From positions 1-64,000 of the IMG/VR virus record IMGVR_UViG_3300021960_000065: DNA of 64,000 nt; one strand, written 5' to 3'. The notes below the pieces were generated by a model. The model was given only the letters and a program-made list of their open reading frames with translations, was not told the DNA's origin and did not search any database. Both the position numbers and the translations under genes were made by a program. Positions 18,298-27,800 of this stretch are shown piece by piece; within the stretch, counting starts at the first letter, position 1; each line of letters opens with the position of its first letter. Source of the DNA: a virus.

Positions 18298-18474
18298 TCA
18301 CTCCTTCATCGCATCCATTCCTGCATCCGTTGCCTTCGCTTTGACATTACAAGTGCCACACAGGTCACGGCCCGATGTGTTGCTTTCAATCCTGCCGTAT
18401 TTGCCGCAATCAGCACAATGATCAATGATTCTTCCTTTTGGTGTCACTTGTCGTTGTGGTGCTTTTTCAATCAT
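18298..18474 (-). CDS. Small zinc-ribbon protein, 58 residues
   Basis: This short gene runs from an ATG at 18474 to a TGA at 18298-18300 and fills the space between the connector gene and the small helical gene. It encodes two Cys pairs, H-C-A-D-C-G-K-Y-G-R and D-L-C-G-T-C-N, spaced about 16 residues apart, a minimal zinc ribbon. The C-terminus is a short Ala/Lys/Met helix. The upstream gene begins 4 bases away on the transcription side. It may bind nucleic acid or stabilise a protein contact; no closer function can be given. Confidence 0.6.
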   Translation of the reverse strand: MIEKAPQRQVTPKGRIIDHCADCGKYGRIESNTSGRDLCGTCNVKAKATDAGMDAMKE

Positions 18475-18478
18475 GTTA

Positions 18479-20095
18479 TCAGCCTCCCATTCCCGCTACA
18501 ATGATGCTTTCTTGAAACGGCACGAGCAATTTGGACACTTCCGCTTCTAATTTTTGATGCTTCTGTGAAATATCAATGTTTTGCGTGCCTTCGGGGAACA
18601 TAACGCTGTAATCATCACTCATCAAAATATCCATGACGACCAATTTGGTGCAAGCCTCTTGAATGGATTTATCCACATACCTGTTGCCGTAAATGTAGGC
18701 ACAGCGTAGGGAATGGTTCTCAAAGAACGGGTATTCGTTGTTGAAGGCAACCATACCGTTTTCCTCAACAGACCACCATGATTTTTGGCGTTCTTCGTCT
18801 GTAATGTCACATTTGAATGACACTTGATGGATAACATCATCCTCAGCGATATTGCCGTCAAAGTCGTTTTGTTGGTCGCTGACAATGGTGAAAGTCGTGC
18901 CTGAAAGGGTGCAAAGAGCGATACGGTTGGTTGTTCCGCTTTTGATGAACACCAACGCATGACTCTTGACGAAACCGCCCGCACTATCCACCGTGAACGA
19001 AGTGGCAGGTGAACCCGTCACGCTCGTCACCGTAGCGGTATGCTCGTTGTATTTGTTGCTGTCATAGGTGAGGGCTGTGTTGTGAGTCACGGCAATTGTA
19101 GCGTTTGCACCACCTTCGGTGCTACGCATGGATGAAATTTCCACTACACCGTCACCGTTGTCGCTATTGGCAATAGCCAAGAATTCGTCATGGACATTCA
19201 ACGCCGCGCTCGCACTCTCCCTATTCTCAGCCGTTAGTGAGCCAATTTGAATTGCCGATTTCTTGAATTCGGGGTCTTTGTTCACAAGCGCACCAATGTT
19301 CTCGGCAGCGGATTTGTGATCAAAATCCCCCCTCCATTTCGTCTGTGCATCCGAACCTTCGGTTAGCGTAGCCACACCGTTAGCACCGGGACACAGGACG
19401 ATGGATTCGCCTGACACGAGGGTGTGGTCGCTGACCTGCAACCCAATTCGTGCCGCCGCCATTTCACGATAATAGTCGCCCTGCCACGCACCCATTTTGA
19501 GAATGCGTTGAATGTTGCCGTTTTGTAGGAAAATAGCACCCACATAATCCGTGTAATATCGCCTTCGGTATGGCTTGAATGTAGTGAAATTTTGATATTC
19601 CTCAGCCACCAAGCGTGGTCGCCATGCGTTTCGTGTCACTTTGTCAATGTAGTCTTGACGGGTGCGAATCAATTCTTCAACATGGCTCTTTTTGATGCCT
19701 CGCTCTTTACTGTTTGTGATAGCCGACTGATGTTGAATGTAGGCGTTGTTGGCTGTGGTGAATGACTCAGCCCCCTCAGCCGTAGCGATGACATACACTT
19801 TGCCACCACTCCCCACCGAAGCGATTGAAGTCACGGTGTAGGTTTTGCCGAGAGCGTCAGCATCATCATAGACCAACACCGTGTCATTAGCGGAATAACC
19901 CCACCTGCGATAATCCACACCGCTGATAGGGAATTTGATGTTTGCACCGTCAATTACCGAATCATCGCTAAGTGCGGTTGGATCGGGCAACGGCAATTGA
20001 AGAAAGTCAGCGACATGGGCTACATCGGTATAGACCAAATCATCAGGATAAAGAGGGGCATCGGGGCGATGGCCGGGTGAAAATGTGCGTGGCAT
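18479..20095 (-). CDS. Head-tail connector/adaptor protein, enlarged
   Basis: The product has 538 residues from the ATG at 20095. The N- and C-terminal ends look like a head-tail adaptor of the gp6/gp15 type: D-V-A-H-V-A-D-F-L-Q-L-P near residue 25, a helix S-H-V-E-E-L-I-R-T-R-Q-D-Y-I-D near residue 140, and a C-terminal helix D-K-S-I-Q-E-A-C-T-K-L-V-V-M-D-I-L. The middle 250 residues (Ser/Thr/Ala/Val rich) look like inserted beta domains. Adaptors of this class are normally 100-200 residues. It sits between capsid and tail genes, as an adaptor should. Confidence 0.55.
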   Translation of the reverse strand: MPRTFSPGHRPDAPLYPDDLVYTDVAHVADFLQLPLPDPTALSDDSVIDGANIKFPISGVDYRRWGYSANDTVLVYDDADALGKTYTVTSIASVGSGGKVYVIATAEGAESFTTANNAYIQHQSAITNSKERGIKKSHVEELIRTRQDYIDKVTRNAWRPRLVAEEYQNFTTFKPYRRRYYTDYVGAIFLQNGNIQRILKMGAWQGDYYREMAAARIGLQVSDHTLVSGESIVLCPGANGVATLTEGSDAQTKWRGDFDHKSAAENIGALVNKDPEFKKSAIQIGSLTAENRESASAALNVHDEFLAIANSDNGDGVVEISSMRSTEGGANATIAVTHNTALTYDSNKYNEHTATVTSVTGSPATSFTVDSAGGFVKSHALVFIKSGTTNRIALCTLSGTTFTIVSDQQNDFDGNIAEDDVIHQVSFKCDITDEERQKSWWSVEENGMVAFNNEYPFFENHSLRCAYIYGNRYVDKSIQEACTKLVVMDILMSDDYSVMFPEGTQNIDISQKHQKLEAEVSKLLVPFQESIIVAGMGG

Positions 20096-20105
20096 TGACT
20101 CTCAC

Positions 20106-20429
20106 CTAACCCATGATGTGACTACCCATGTTAAAGTGCATCGCATCCCCGCACACACCGCATTTGGGTGTCCAACAGAAATAAAGTGTTCCGCACCCAC
20201 GACACCGTGTGCCTGAACCTATGTTTTGAATGTTTTTACGCTCGTTGCGTTTAATTTCCACCTTTTTGTTGGTGGAGAATTTCTCCATGTTTTTCTTGGA
20301 GAATAGGGATTCGCTTTCATCAAATGACGAACCCGAAGCATTGGCGATTTCAGCCATACGCAATTTGCGCCTTCGCTGAATATCAATTGAAGTGTCAAGG
20401 TCAATTTCTTGGACTTTCATTCGTGCCAT
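20106..20429 (-). CDS. Zinc-ribbon protein in the head cluster
   Basis: The product has 107 residues from the ATG at 20429, which follows a GGGTGA Shine-Dalgarno. The N-terminal two thirds are charged and helical. The C-terminus carries a clear zinc ribbon: R-C-R-G-C-G-T-L-Y-F-C followed by K-C-G-V-C-G. The protein ends H-F-N-M-G-S-H-I-M-G. Zinc ribbons of this kind usually contact nucleic acid or other proteins. It lies among virion genes and is one of several small Cys-rich proteins in this genome; I cannot name a function. Confidence 0.6.
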   Translation of the reverse strand: MARMKVQEIDLDTSIDIQRRRKLRMAEIANASGSSFDESESLFSKKNMEKFSTNKKVEIKRNERKNIQNIGSGTRCRGCGTLYFCWTPKCGVCGDAMHFNMGSHIMG

Positions 20430-20455
20430 TTTGGTTCACCCCCGTTGGGCGAACC

Positions 20456-20782
20456 TCATGCACGAGTGCCTGTCACCGTGATATAGACTGTTTGAGCCGA
20501 CAGGTTTGTTAAGTCAGGGATTGCCGACAAAGCACCCACTGCTACATTTGGGTCGGCAGGGTTGCCGTATGCGAGCAATTTTTTGTTTGCTCGGTCATAT
20601 TTCCACACAAAGCCACCACTATCGGAGTCAATGGTGACGGTTTCAATGACAGGAACATATTGAGTTAGGTCAAGCGATTCGCCCGCAGCGAGCCACGAAT
20701 CATCAGGAGTGATTTTGAGGGAAGCAGAAATCCTGCTTCCTGATACTTGATTGCGTCCTAATTGCACCACTGTCAAAGCCAT
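20456..20782 (-). CDS. Small virion (decoration-like) protein
   Basis: The product has 108 residues from the ATG at 20782 (M-A-L-T-V-V-Q-L-G-R-N-Q-V), which has an AGGGTGA sequence in front; a GTG three codons upstream is the alternative. It is beta-rich, with G-G-F-V-W-K-Y-D-R-A-N-K-K-L-L-A-Y-G in the middle and V-Y-I-T-V-T-G-T-R at the end. This pattern recurs in small virion proteins encoded next to capsid genes in marine tailed phages. It is probably a head decoration or fibre component. The identification is by resemblance and position. Confidence 0.5.
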   Translation of the reverse strand: MALTVVQLGRNQVSGSRISASLKITPDDSWLAAGESLDLTQYVPVIETVTIDSDSGGFVWKYDRANKKLLAYGNPADPNVAVGALSAIPDLTNLSAQTVYITVTGTRA

Positions 20783-20826
20783 GTCGCTCACCCTTCCGTA
20801 TTACTATGTCATATTTAACGATATTC

Positions 20827-21420
20827 TCAATTATACACGATGACAACAAAAATTGAACCCGTGTCCGAAGCCCACGCTGTTCCTGTCGTCAATTTGATTT
20901 GCACTTTACCACAAACCATGCCTGTCCAAGGTGCGACTTCATCAATCAATGTAGCCGTTCCTGCACTACTGAGAGTCTTGGGTGCTTCGGGGGTGGATGA
21001 ATGCCCACTCACACCTGCACGCACAACGAGAGCATTCGCTTGTTGCGCGGGTGCTGCCTGAATTGCCGCACCCTCAGCCGTTTGAAATTTGTAGGGGCGT
21101 GGGGAGGCGGTGGTGTAGTCAAGGTTGCTAATTTGCTCGTGATAGGATAGGGGCAAAGCCGATCCTGCACCGTCATCCAAATCAGCATAAAGCAATTGAA
21201 ATGTTCCACCATGCACTTGAGTGTTGGTGTTGGTTGTCAATTTGCTACGGGTTGCGTCAAGGATAATGTTGTTCACTTGACCGTTGAGCGAAACATCAGC
21301 CGTCACCGTAGTGTTGCCTGACAAATCGTCTTGAGTGAATTCATAGACGAGGCGATTGACACGAGTGCGACCTGCGTATCGTGCTTCACCGTCATAGAGC
21401 GTGGCTTTGTGTTCAGCCAT
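20827..21420 (-). CDS. Virion protein, unknown
   Basis: The product has 197 residues from the ATG at 21420, which overlaps the previous stop (TGATG). It is mostly beta, with T-T-V-T-A-D-V-S-L-N-G-Q-V near residue 37 and a C-terminal strand pattern K-V-Q-I-K-L-T-T-G-T-A-W-A-S that ends I-F-V-V-I-V-Y-N. The abundance of Thr, Ala and Gly and the place beside the capsid gene suggest a structural role such as head decoration. I do not recognise the family. Confidence 0.5.
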   Translation of the reverse strand: MAEHKATLYDGEARYAGRTRVNRLVYEFTQDDLSGNTTVTADVSLNGQVNNIILDATRSKLTTNTNTQVHGGTFQLLYADLDDGAGSALPLSYHEQISNLDYTTASPRPYKFQTAEGAAIQAAPAQQANALVVRAGVSGHSSTPEAPKTLSSAGTATLIDEVAPWTGMVCGKVQIKLTTGTAWASDTGSIFVVIVYN

Positions 21421-21845
21421 CACTCGTCACCCCCGCTTGATGCGGAGGCTCTAACGGTTTCAATGATGGTGGATTTGTTTGCACGAGCGTCAATTTCAAC
21501 GCCGTTTGCTTCACACCATTCAACCATTTTTGCCTTTGTCCATGTTTCATCAAAGGACTCCGATTCTTCCGTGATTTGTGGTGCTTCTTCCACAACAGGC
21601 TCAGGGGTTGGCTCAATAGCCTCAACCATTCGCTTTGTCTTTTCAGCAACGACTTCTTCATCAATACCTTTTACAGACCATTGAGGGAAATTGTCGCCCT
21701 TGAATCGTTCAGCCAAGTGGCGAGGGATGTCCTCACGAGTGCTTTGACGGCTGAATCCGTATGTCACTCCACCTTCGGTGAATTCCACATAGGGTCTATC
21801 GCCCACATATTGAACGGTAATCGTCAAAAGACGACCCCCAATCAA
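21420..21845 (-). CDS. Virion-cluster protein with C-terminal HeH/SAP-like motif
   Basis: The product has 141 residues, probably from a TTG at 21845 that overlaps the preceding TGA; a TTG at 21827 behind a G-rich stretch is possible too. The first 70 residues form a beta-rich unit (L-T-I-T-V-Q-Y-V-G-D-R-P-Y-V-E-F). An acidic proline-rich linker follows. The last 40 residues read as a helix-extension-helix: W-T-K-A-K-M-V-E-W-C-E-A-N-G-V, then A-N-K-S-T-I-I-E-T-V. The layout mirrors the protein at 14991-15356. Such small motifs bind DNA or partner proteins; which applies here is unknown. Confidence 0.55.
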   Translation of the reverse strand: MIGGRLLTITVQYVGDRPYVEFTEGGVTYGFSRQSTREDIPRHLAERFKGDNFPQWSVKGIDEEVVAEKTKRMVEAIEPTPEPVVEEAPQITEESESFDETWTKAKMVEWCEANGVEIDARANKSTIIETVRASASSGGDE

Positions 21846-22243
21846 GCGTAATACAAAAGGGTCACTCGGTGGGTGTCGCCCGCTGTTCCTGATGCGGTGG
21901 TGAAAGCAACAGTGCTTCCCGATGCACGCACAAGCGTAGGCAATTCGTTGCCACCGCTTCGGTTGGTGACACTCAGCACTTCAAGCACCGTTCCACCGTT
22001 TCCAAGACCCGTGATTGCCACAGGCGAGCCTTCATCGGAGTCAGCGTCAGCCAAATCCACAACGGTTGGTGTGGATGCTGCCGTCACAACAACATCAACC
22101 ACCATCAAGTGCAAAGCACCTGCGGCGGCGTTAGAACCGATTGGGGATTGAAGCCATGCGGTTGAGGTGTTGTCCGACCCCGACCACATTCGCTGATCCA
22201 TTACTACTGCGCTGCCCGTTCCTGTCAAATTCGTGTTTGCCAT
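21842..22243 (-). CDS. Small capsid-associated protein (decoration candidate)
   Basis: The product has 133 residues from an ATG at 22243 with a strong AAGGAGG Shine-Dalgarno, which suggests high expression. It lies immediately downstream of the major capsid gene. The sequence is beta-rich and low in charge, with L-H-L-M-V-V-D-V-V-V-T-A, T-V-L-E-V-L-S-V-T-N-R-S and a final R-V-T-L-L-Y-Y-A. Position, predicted expression and composition suit a head decoration protein. I found no specific family signature. Confidence 0.5.
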   Translation of the reverse strand: MANTNLTGTGSAVVMDQRMWSGSDNTSTAWLQSPIGSNAAAGALHLMVVDVVVTAASTPTVVDLADADSDEGSPVAITGLGNGGTVLEVLSVTNRSGGNELPTLVRASGSTVAFTTASGTAGDTHRVTLLYYA

Positions 22244-22274
22244 GTGTATTCCTCCTTGTTTCTCCTATTTAACC

Positions 22275-23441
22275 TCAACTCAAGTCACGGATTTTACCGC
22301 TTGCCTTGAAGAAAGCACAAATCAATTCGCCCATCGTGTGAAACATTCCCATTTGCCCCAAGCGGTTGATACCGAATGGGTCGCCCGTTTCAATACCGCT
22401 TTCGTGGTAAAGGGTAGGCTTGGCGGTGGTGAACCACAGGTAGTCGGTGTCAAGGAAATAGAGGCGAGAAGAACCGCCCGTTTCCTTGTGAACATCTTTG
22501 GAGGGGATGATTGGGACACCGTTGTAGGTAGCGACCATGAAGCCACCCTGAATGCCCGGAACACCCTTCACACCATTGACACCCGGCACGACACGCTTCA
22601 TTTCAACGAAGCGTTGTTGAGGTTGTAGCAATTGCTGAATGGTTTCAAGAGTGTCGTAGCCCGTAAGGATGACCTTTGGCTGACCGCCCGCTTCCCACAC
22701 TTGTCGGAACATTCCGTCAAGGATGTTCAGGGACAATGCACGCTCGGCACTTGATGCACCTGCATCCACTTGAGCGTCATACCACTGAGCCGACCCTGCG
22801 GTTTGACCTGCACGAGAGAGCGAATAGATGTTGTGATCCGATTCAGCACTCACATCGGTGAAGGTGTTGAAGTCCTCCACATAGGAATTGGAGGTGATAC
22901 GGTCAAGGGACTCAAAGTCGTTTCCTGCGGTGGTATCAATGTCACTCAACAGCATTTGGTTGATGTGTTCAGTGTGGTGCTTTGCCATTTCCATTTTGAT
23001 GACAGCACGAGCATCACCAAGACCGTCATCCTTGTCAGCAAGGAACATGGCGGTTTCGGTGAGGTCAAAGGTGTGAGCCACAGTCTTTGGCTTCGTGCTA
23101 ACCTCAGCGAAGGTTGGCTTGGTGGTTTCAGGGAGGGTTGCGTTCTCAGGAACACCGCCACCCTTCGTGAAGTCGGGCTTGGCGGTGGTGACACGCCATC
23201 CACTCTTCTCCCAAGGCTTCTTGGGGAGAATGCTGAAAGCGTTGAATTCTTGGTTCAATTGCGACCAAACCTTGCGACCAAAAATCGCTTGGTAAGTGCC
23301 ACTCGTTGAAGAGGCGAGAGGTGAATCGGCTTTCAAGAGGTCAGTGCCACTGTAAGCCCATGCGTTCTGTCCTGCACCTGCACCGTAATACAGGCGTTCC
23401 ATGTCCTCAATTGTTCGGATATATCCTTGACTTCCACTCAT
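22275..23441 (-). CDS. Major capsid protein, HK97 fold
   Basis: The product has 388 residues from the ATG at 23441, which follows GAGGTGATT at good spacing; a TTG two codons upstream is less likely. The pattern matches HK97-fold capsid proteins: an N-terminal segment before G-R-K-V-W-S-Q-L-N-Q, a spine helix region around residues 130-160 (A-R-A-V-I-K-M-E-M-A-K-H-H), a P-domain strand K-V-I-L-T-G-Y-D-T-L near residue 255, and N-G-V-P-I-I-P-S-K-D near residue 307. It sits directly after the prohead protease gene, the standard order. It should form the icosahedral head that packages the genome. Confidence 0.85.
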   Translation of the reverse strand: MSGSQGYIRTIEDMERLYYGAGAGQNAWAYSGTDLLKADSPLASSTSGTYQAIFGRKVWSQLNQEFNAFSILPKKPWEKSGWRVTTAKPDFTKGGGVPENATLPETTKPTFAEVSTKPKTVAHTFDLTETAMFLADKDDGLGDARAVIKMEMAKHHTEHINQMLLSDIDTTAGNDFESLDRITSNSYVEDFNTFTDVSAESDHNIYSLSRAGQTAGSAQWYDAQVDAGASSAERALSLNILDGMFRQVWEAGGQPKVILTGYDTLETIQQLLQPQQRFVEMKRVVPGVNGVKGVPGIQGGFMVATYNGVPIIPSKDVHKETGGSSRLYFLDTDYLWFTTAKPTLYHESGIETGDPFGINRLGQMGMFHTMGELICAFFKASGKIRDLS

Positions 23442-23452
23442 TTTCAATCACC

Positions 23453-24781
23453 TCAAAGGTTTCCTCCAACCATTGAACGATGGCCCAATTCTTCCAAAGC
23501 ACGCCATGCGTCAAGTCCATTTCCAAGTGCTGCGTATTCGTCATGCGTCGGCACTCGCACAGCGTTCTCGGAAGGCACAGGAACGGCTGACTTTTGGATT
23601 TCAGCGTTCTCAGTGCGGAGGGAGTCAATTTCAGCCTTCAGGAAGGCGATTTGGGAAGTGAAGTCTTTGGACTTGTGGATTTCCAATGCTCGTTGCGTTT
23701 CGGCTTCGTAGCGTTCATTCCACTCCTTCTCCACAAGGGACTTCACAGCCTCTTCGTCACGGATTGAGGCGTAGGTTCGGTAGCCACGCTCAAGGGACTC
23801 AGGGGAGAGGTCAGCACCCTTGATGACATTTCCACCCTTTGATTGTGGGTGTTGCATCTGTGGTGCGTTCTTGATGACATACTTGTTGGCACGAGCGTTG
23901 CCGAGAGCAGGTCGTGGGGCGAGGGTTGCATCCTCACCACTGCCGTAAAGGTCGCCTTGTCCTCGGTGGTTGAAACCATGTTCACCATCAACGCCCACCA
24001 TGTAGGCTTTGCCGAGTCCAAAGTGACCTCGTAGGCCATCCAAATCAACACCTTGCTCGTGTGCGAATTTTTCAAGGGTGTCAATGTAGGCGACAGCCGA
24101 TTGCTCGGCTTTGCCCAAGTCATCCTTTTCGCACTCGCACTCGGCCATGTTGCATGAACCGCACACCTTTGCGCTCTTTTCCATTTCTAAACCCTTGCTG
24201 ATTCGGGCAAGGGCATCTCTTACTTCGGTCAAAACATTCGTTTCTTCTGTCATTTCGTTCACATCCATTTTCAATAGGGTGTAGCGGGATTCAGGATTGA
24301 TTCCCTTTTTGCACAGGGTAATTTCGTGCAATTCCATGTCCGTAATTTCCCTGTGGCTTCCATGTTCGGGAGTCGTCTTGTTCACTCGGAACAAGGCTTG
24401 TCCACCAATGGAGAATGCTCGCAATTCGCCGTTGCGAATTTGCTTTTGGACTTCACGGGCTTTTTCAATGTCGTTTCGGATTTGGCAAACCACGAATAGC
24501 CCGTGATCATCCACTTCGGATTTCCAAACCCGCCCTTCACTATCAGTGTAGGAAGGAAGCACTTGACCCACTTGAATACCGCTGTGGGCCAATTGAACAT
24601 TACGATAGGATGGGTTGTCCATAAAGCCCCCAAATGCCTTCTTCAATGCACTAACGGGGATTCTGTCACCCTGCTTGTCCACCATATCAACGGAGGCATA
24701 CCCGGCAATAACCAAGTCCCCATTGGAGTCGGACTTCAGGATGAAGTCTTGTCCAACAGCCGACCATGTTGCCGTGTTCAT
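23453..24781 (-). CDS. Prohead protease with C-terminal scaffold-like region
   Basis: The product has 442 residues from the ATG at 24781. The first 170 residues match XkdF/U35-type prohead proteases: G-Y-A-S-V-D-M-V-D-K-Q-G-D near residue 28, L-A-H-S-G near 65 (candidate catalytic His66), F-S-I-G-G near 123 (candidate Ser124), and L-H-E-I-T-L-C-K-K-G-I-N-P near 151. A Cys cluster, C-G-S-C-N-M-A-E-C-E-C, is near residue 207. The C-terminal 150 residues are helical (around 355-400) and may act as scaffold. It lies just before the capsid gene. In tailed viruses the enzyme trims scaffold and capsid subunits and can also process internal cargo. Confidence 0.8.
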   Translation of the reverse strand: MNTATWSAVGQDFILKSDSNGDLVIAGYASVDMVDKQGDRIPVSALKKAFGGFMDNPSYRNVQLAHSGIQVGQVLPSYTDSEGRVWKSEVDDHGLFVVCQIRNDIEKAREVQKQIRNGELRAFSIGGQALFRVNKTTPEHGSHREITDMELHEITLCKKGINPESRYTLLKMDVNEMTEETNVLTEVRDALARISKGLEMEKSAKVCGSCNMAECECEKDDLGKAEQSAVAYIDTLEKFAHEQGVDLDGLRGHFGLGKAYMVGVDGEHGFNHRGQGDLYGSGEDATLAPRPALGNARANKYVIKNAPQMQHPQSKGGNVIKGADLSPESLERGYRTYASIRDEEAVKSLVEKEWNERYEAETQRALEIHKSKDFTSQIAFLKAEIDSLRTENAEIQKSAVPVPSENAVRVPTHDEYAALGNGLDAWRALEELGHRSMVGGNL

Positions 24782-24825
24782 TGAACAAGGAAAATCGGGT
24801 TATCCTATATGAAGCGATTGGTTGC

Positions 24826-27800
24826 TCACATAATAGGCATTTGCTCGCCATCGCCTTCCTGTTCAACGATTACTTCTTTTTCTTCGGCCTGTTCCACATT
24901 CGTTTTGCGTGGCACTCTAAACACGGCACGACCACCTTCAATATCCAATTCGCCTTCCATTTCGTTGCCGACCTTATCCGTTCTCTTGACGGATATGTGC
25001 TTCGGCATATTCAACGGTGTTTCATCAGCCATTCCGTTGGGGTCAAACATGGGTATGCCCTCGTCATCAACCAAAGAAGTCGGCCCTCGTGGTGAAGTCA
25101 TCATATCCATTTCACCACCCCATCCCCCACCTGATAGTGAACCGCTGATTCTCGCAAGCGTTGTTCCCTGTTTGGTTTCAATGGTGTCATCATCAATTGC
25201 TTCATTGACCGACCATTCGCCTTCTTCCGTTCTTTCAAGGCCATATTCAGCACCATATCGCTCAAGCATATTCTCAGTCAAGCCCTTGATTTTGTCAATA
25301 AGGCTCTCCGCTGAGAACGCTTTGTCAGCACTGATGATGTGTGATCGTGCATGGCTCAATATGCTCGCCACCTTATCCTCTTCACCATTTGGCTCAACCA
25401 AAGTGGCTCGTGTGAATGTAAAGGTGTCCTTTGTCACGAATGGTGGTGGATAGAGGGATAACTCCCGCTGACCCATTTTTAGGAGGTGAACACCAACAGA
25501 ACCCCAAACCCCAATCTGTTTTTCTGCGTGTCGTGCCAAAGGACTGTTTGGTTCAATGCTCATCACATTGAATGCGTTGCCATCCCACTCGCCTTTCACC
25601 ACCAACGGTGAACGATGACCGGGATATTCCAACAGAATGTTTTCTCCATCGTTTGACACAAACGGCAGGGTTGTGCCTTTTGTCAAACCGTCTTGACTTG
25701 GAGTGTATAGCACCCACAAATGATGAGCCTCTTTGCCCTTAGCAAAGGTGGACTGTGCGTCACGAATCCACAGGTCGCCACCAATCGCCTCACTATTTTT
25801 CAACAAACCCTCTTTGTCGGTAAATTTCGTATCAAGAGGCATAGGGAATGATATGTTGTCATTCGTGTGATACATGGTGCGAAGGATTTGGAGTCTGTCC
25901 TCCAATGGATCCATGTGAATATCCTCGCCACGATGCACCAACAAATCCATAGCACGCAGGTGCTTGCCCTTCAAGAAAGCATCAAACACAAAGTCGCCCA
26001 TCTGTTCACGGACACCTTCTTTCACAATGTCAGGCAATTTGGTTTCTTTGCCCTTCTTATCCTTAGCAGTGATTTTGCTGCCCTTCTTTTCAACAAACAG
26101 ACGCTTCCCTTCGGGCTTCTTTTGAACAACCCAATCCCCTGAAAAGCCACGCAATTCCTCAATGTCATCCAATTTATACACTGTGTGGGCAGGAACGAGT
26201 GGCGTTTCAAAAACACCTGTTGGTTCATAGTCATCGGCTTTGAACAAGTCACCACTAATGGCGGGAATGTGACCCATGTTGTTTGTGACATAGAGTGCAG
26301 GTGCATCCTTTTGCTTTGGTGCGATTGGGCGGTCAGCGTGAGTGGGGTCAATCATCTGCAAATGGCCTTCGTGGACTGTTTTTTGCAGGGAATCAAACGG
26401 CTTATCCTTGACATCAAAGCGGATGCCGTTTGCGTCTTTATCCCAATTCCATGCCAATGTTGCGGGCATTTTGTGACCCCAAGCATCCATGTCACCACTC
26501 AAATATACAGGCGGAGTGGTGGCTTCACTTGTTGGGTGAACAGGCCCAACATTGACTTCTTTTGGTGCTAACCCATCTCCAAGCACCATAGGGGCGAGCG
26601 TGCGGGTGTTCGGATTTGACCCACGCATCATGTAATAATTCGCTGCCTGAGCCAATTGCTGAACATTCCCACGACTGATGGTATTCGCCAACACATTCTC
26701 ATTTGGTGCATTGGTGCTGAATACATCCGAGCCATAGCGTTGCATGACTTCTTTTGCCATTTCTTGCATGACTTGACCCAAATTGGCATCCATTTTTTCA
26801 TAGTGGTCGTTGTGATAAGTGTGATATTGTTCGTCACCGGGATGACGCTCTCGTGTTGGGCCGATGCGTGGCATACCCATGTCGCTATGGGATGAAATGA
26901 TTCGCCCAAGTGGTTGTTGAGTGAGAGCCAACGAGGGAATAATCATCCGCTTGCCACTCCCTGCCACTTCGCTTGGGTGCAGGTGTTGTTGATTGGCAAC
27001 GGTATTCCAAAGACCCCTTCGCCTGTTGAATGAACGCACACGGGGGTTTTCCGATCCTGCTTCCCAACCACTCCCAATTGCTGATTTATGTGGATGGTTT
27101 TGCATAACAGGGTGATTGATGGTCTGTGGGAAAAATGACGAACCACTTCCGTGAAACGAATCGTCTTGGTCGTTTAGGGGATGGGTTCGGTCTGTCAAAT
27201 ATCCCATTAGTGCTTCACCAAGCCAACCCTCAAACGCTGCGGGATAGGATTGAGTGAGAGCCGACACCAACGAATTGGCATCACGACCAACACCGCCCCA
27301 AAATTGATACGGACTCCAATGATGATGGGTATGTGATGGCTCAATCCCACCTTCGTCATTCAACACAAACGGTGACTTGAAGTGATTCAAACCTTGAGGA
27401 ACAGGCTCAGGACTCACAGGCCCATGATGATGTGAAGCCCGTTCCCACCATTTTGAAAGCGGAGTCATGCGCTCAAACCAATTACGCTTTGCACGATCCC
27501 ATGATAGCCCCGCATCGGCTTTGAAATTGTTAGCAATACGCCTTGCTTCAGGGCTTTCTTCACCTTCTGTTTGCCCCATTTTCTTGAGCAATTCCATGAA
27601 AGCGTGCCGTTGCTCAGGGGTTTGCCATTCAGTCCCAAACAGGTATGAAAGCAAACCAAGACGGCTTGTGTTTTTCGCCATCATCCCCCCTTTCTGTTGA
27701 ACATTTGCACCCCATTGGCGTGCCTTCATTTCACGATATTCTTCATCGCTCAAAAACGAATTGCGGTCATTACGGTCTTGTTGATACAAGTCCATCATGC

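Noticed and set aside
24809-25453. Plus-strand ORF of 214 codons
   Set aside because: It is antisense to the end of the 1169-residue gene and shows only Ser/Pro-rich noise.
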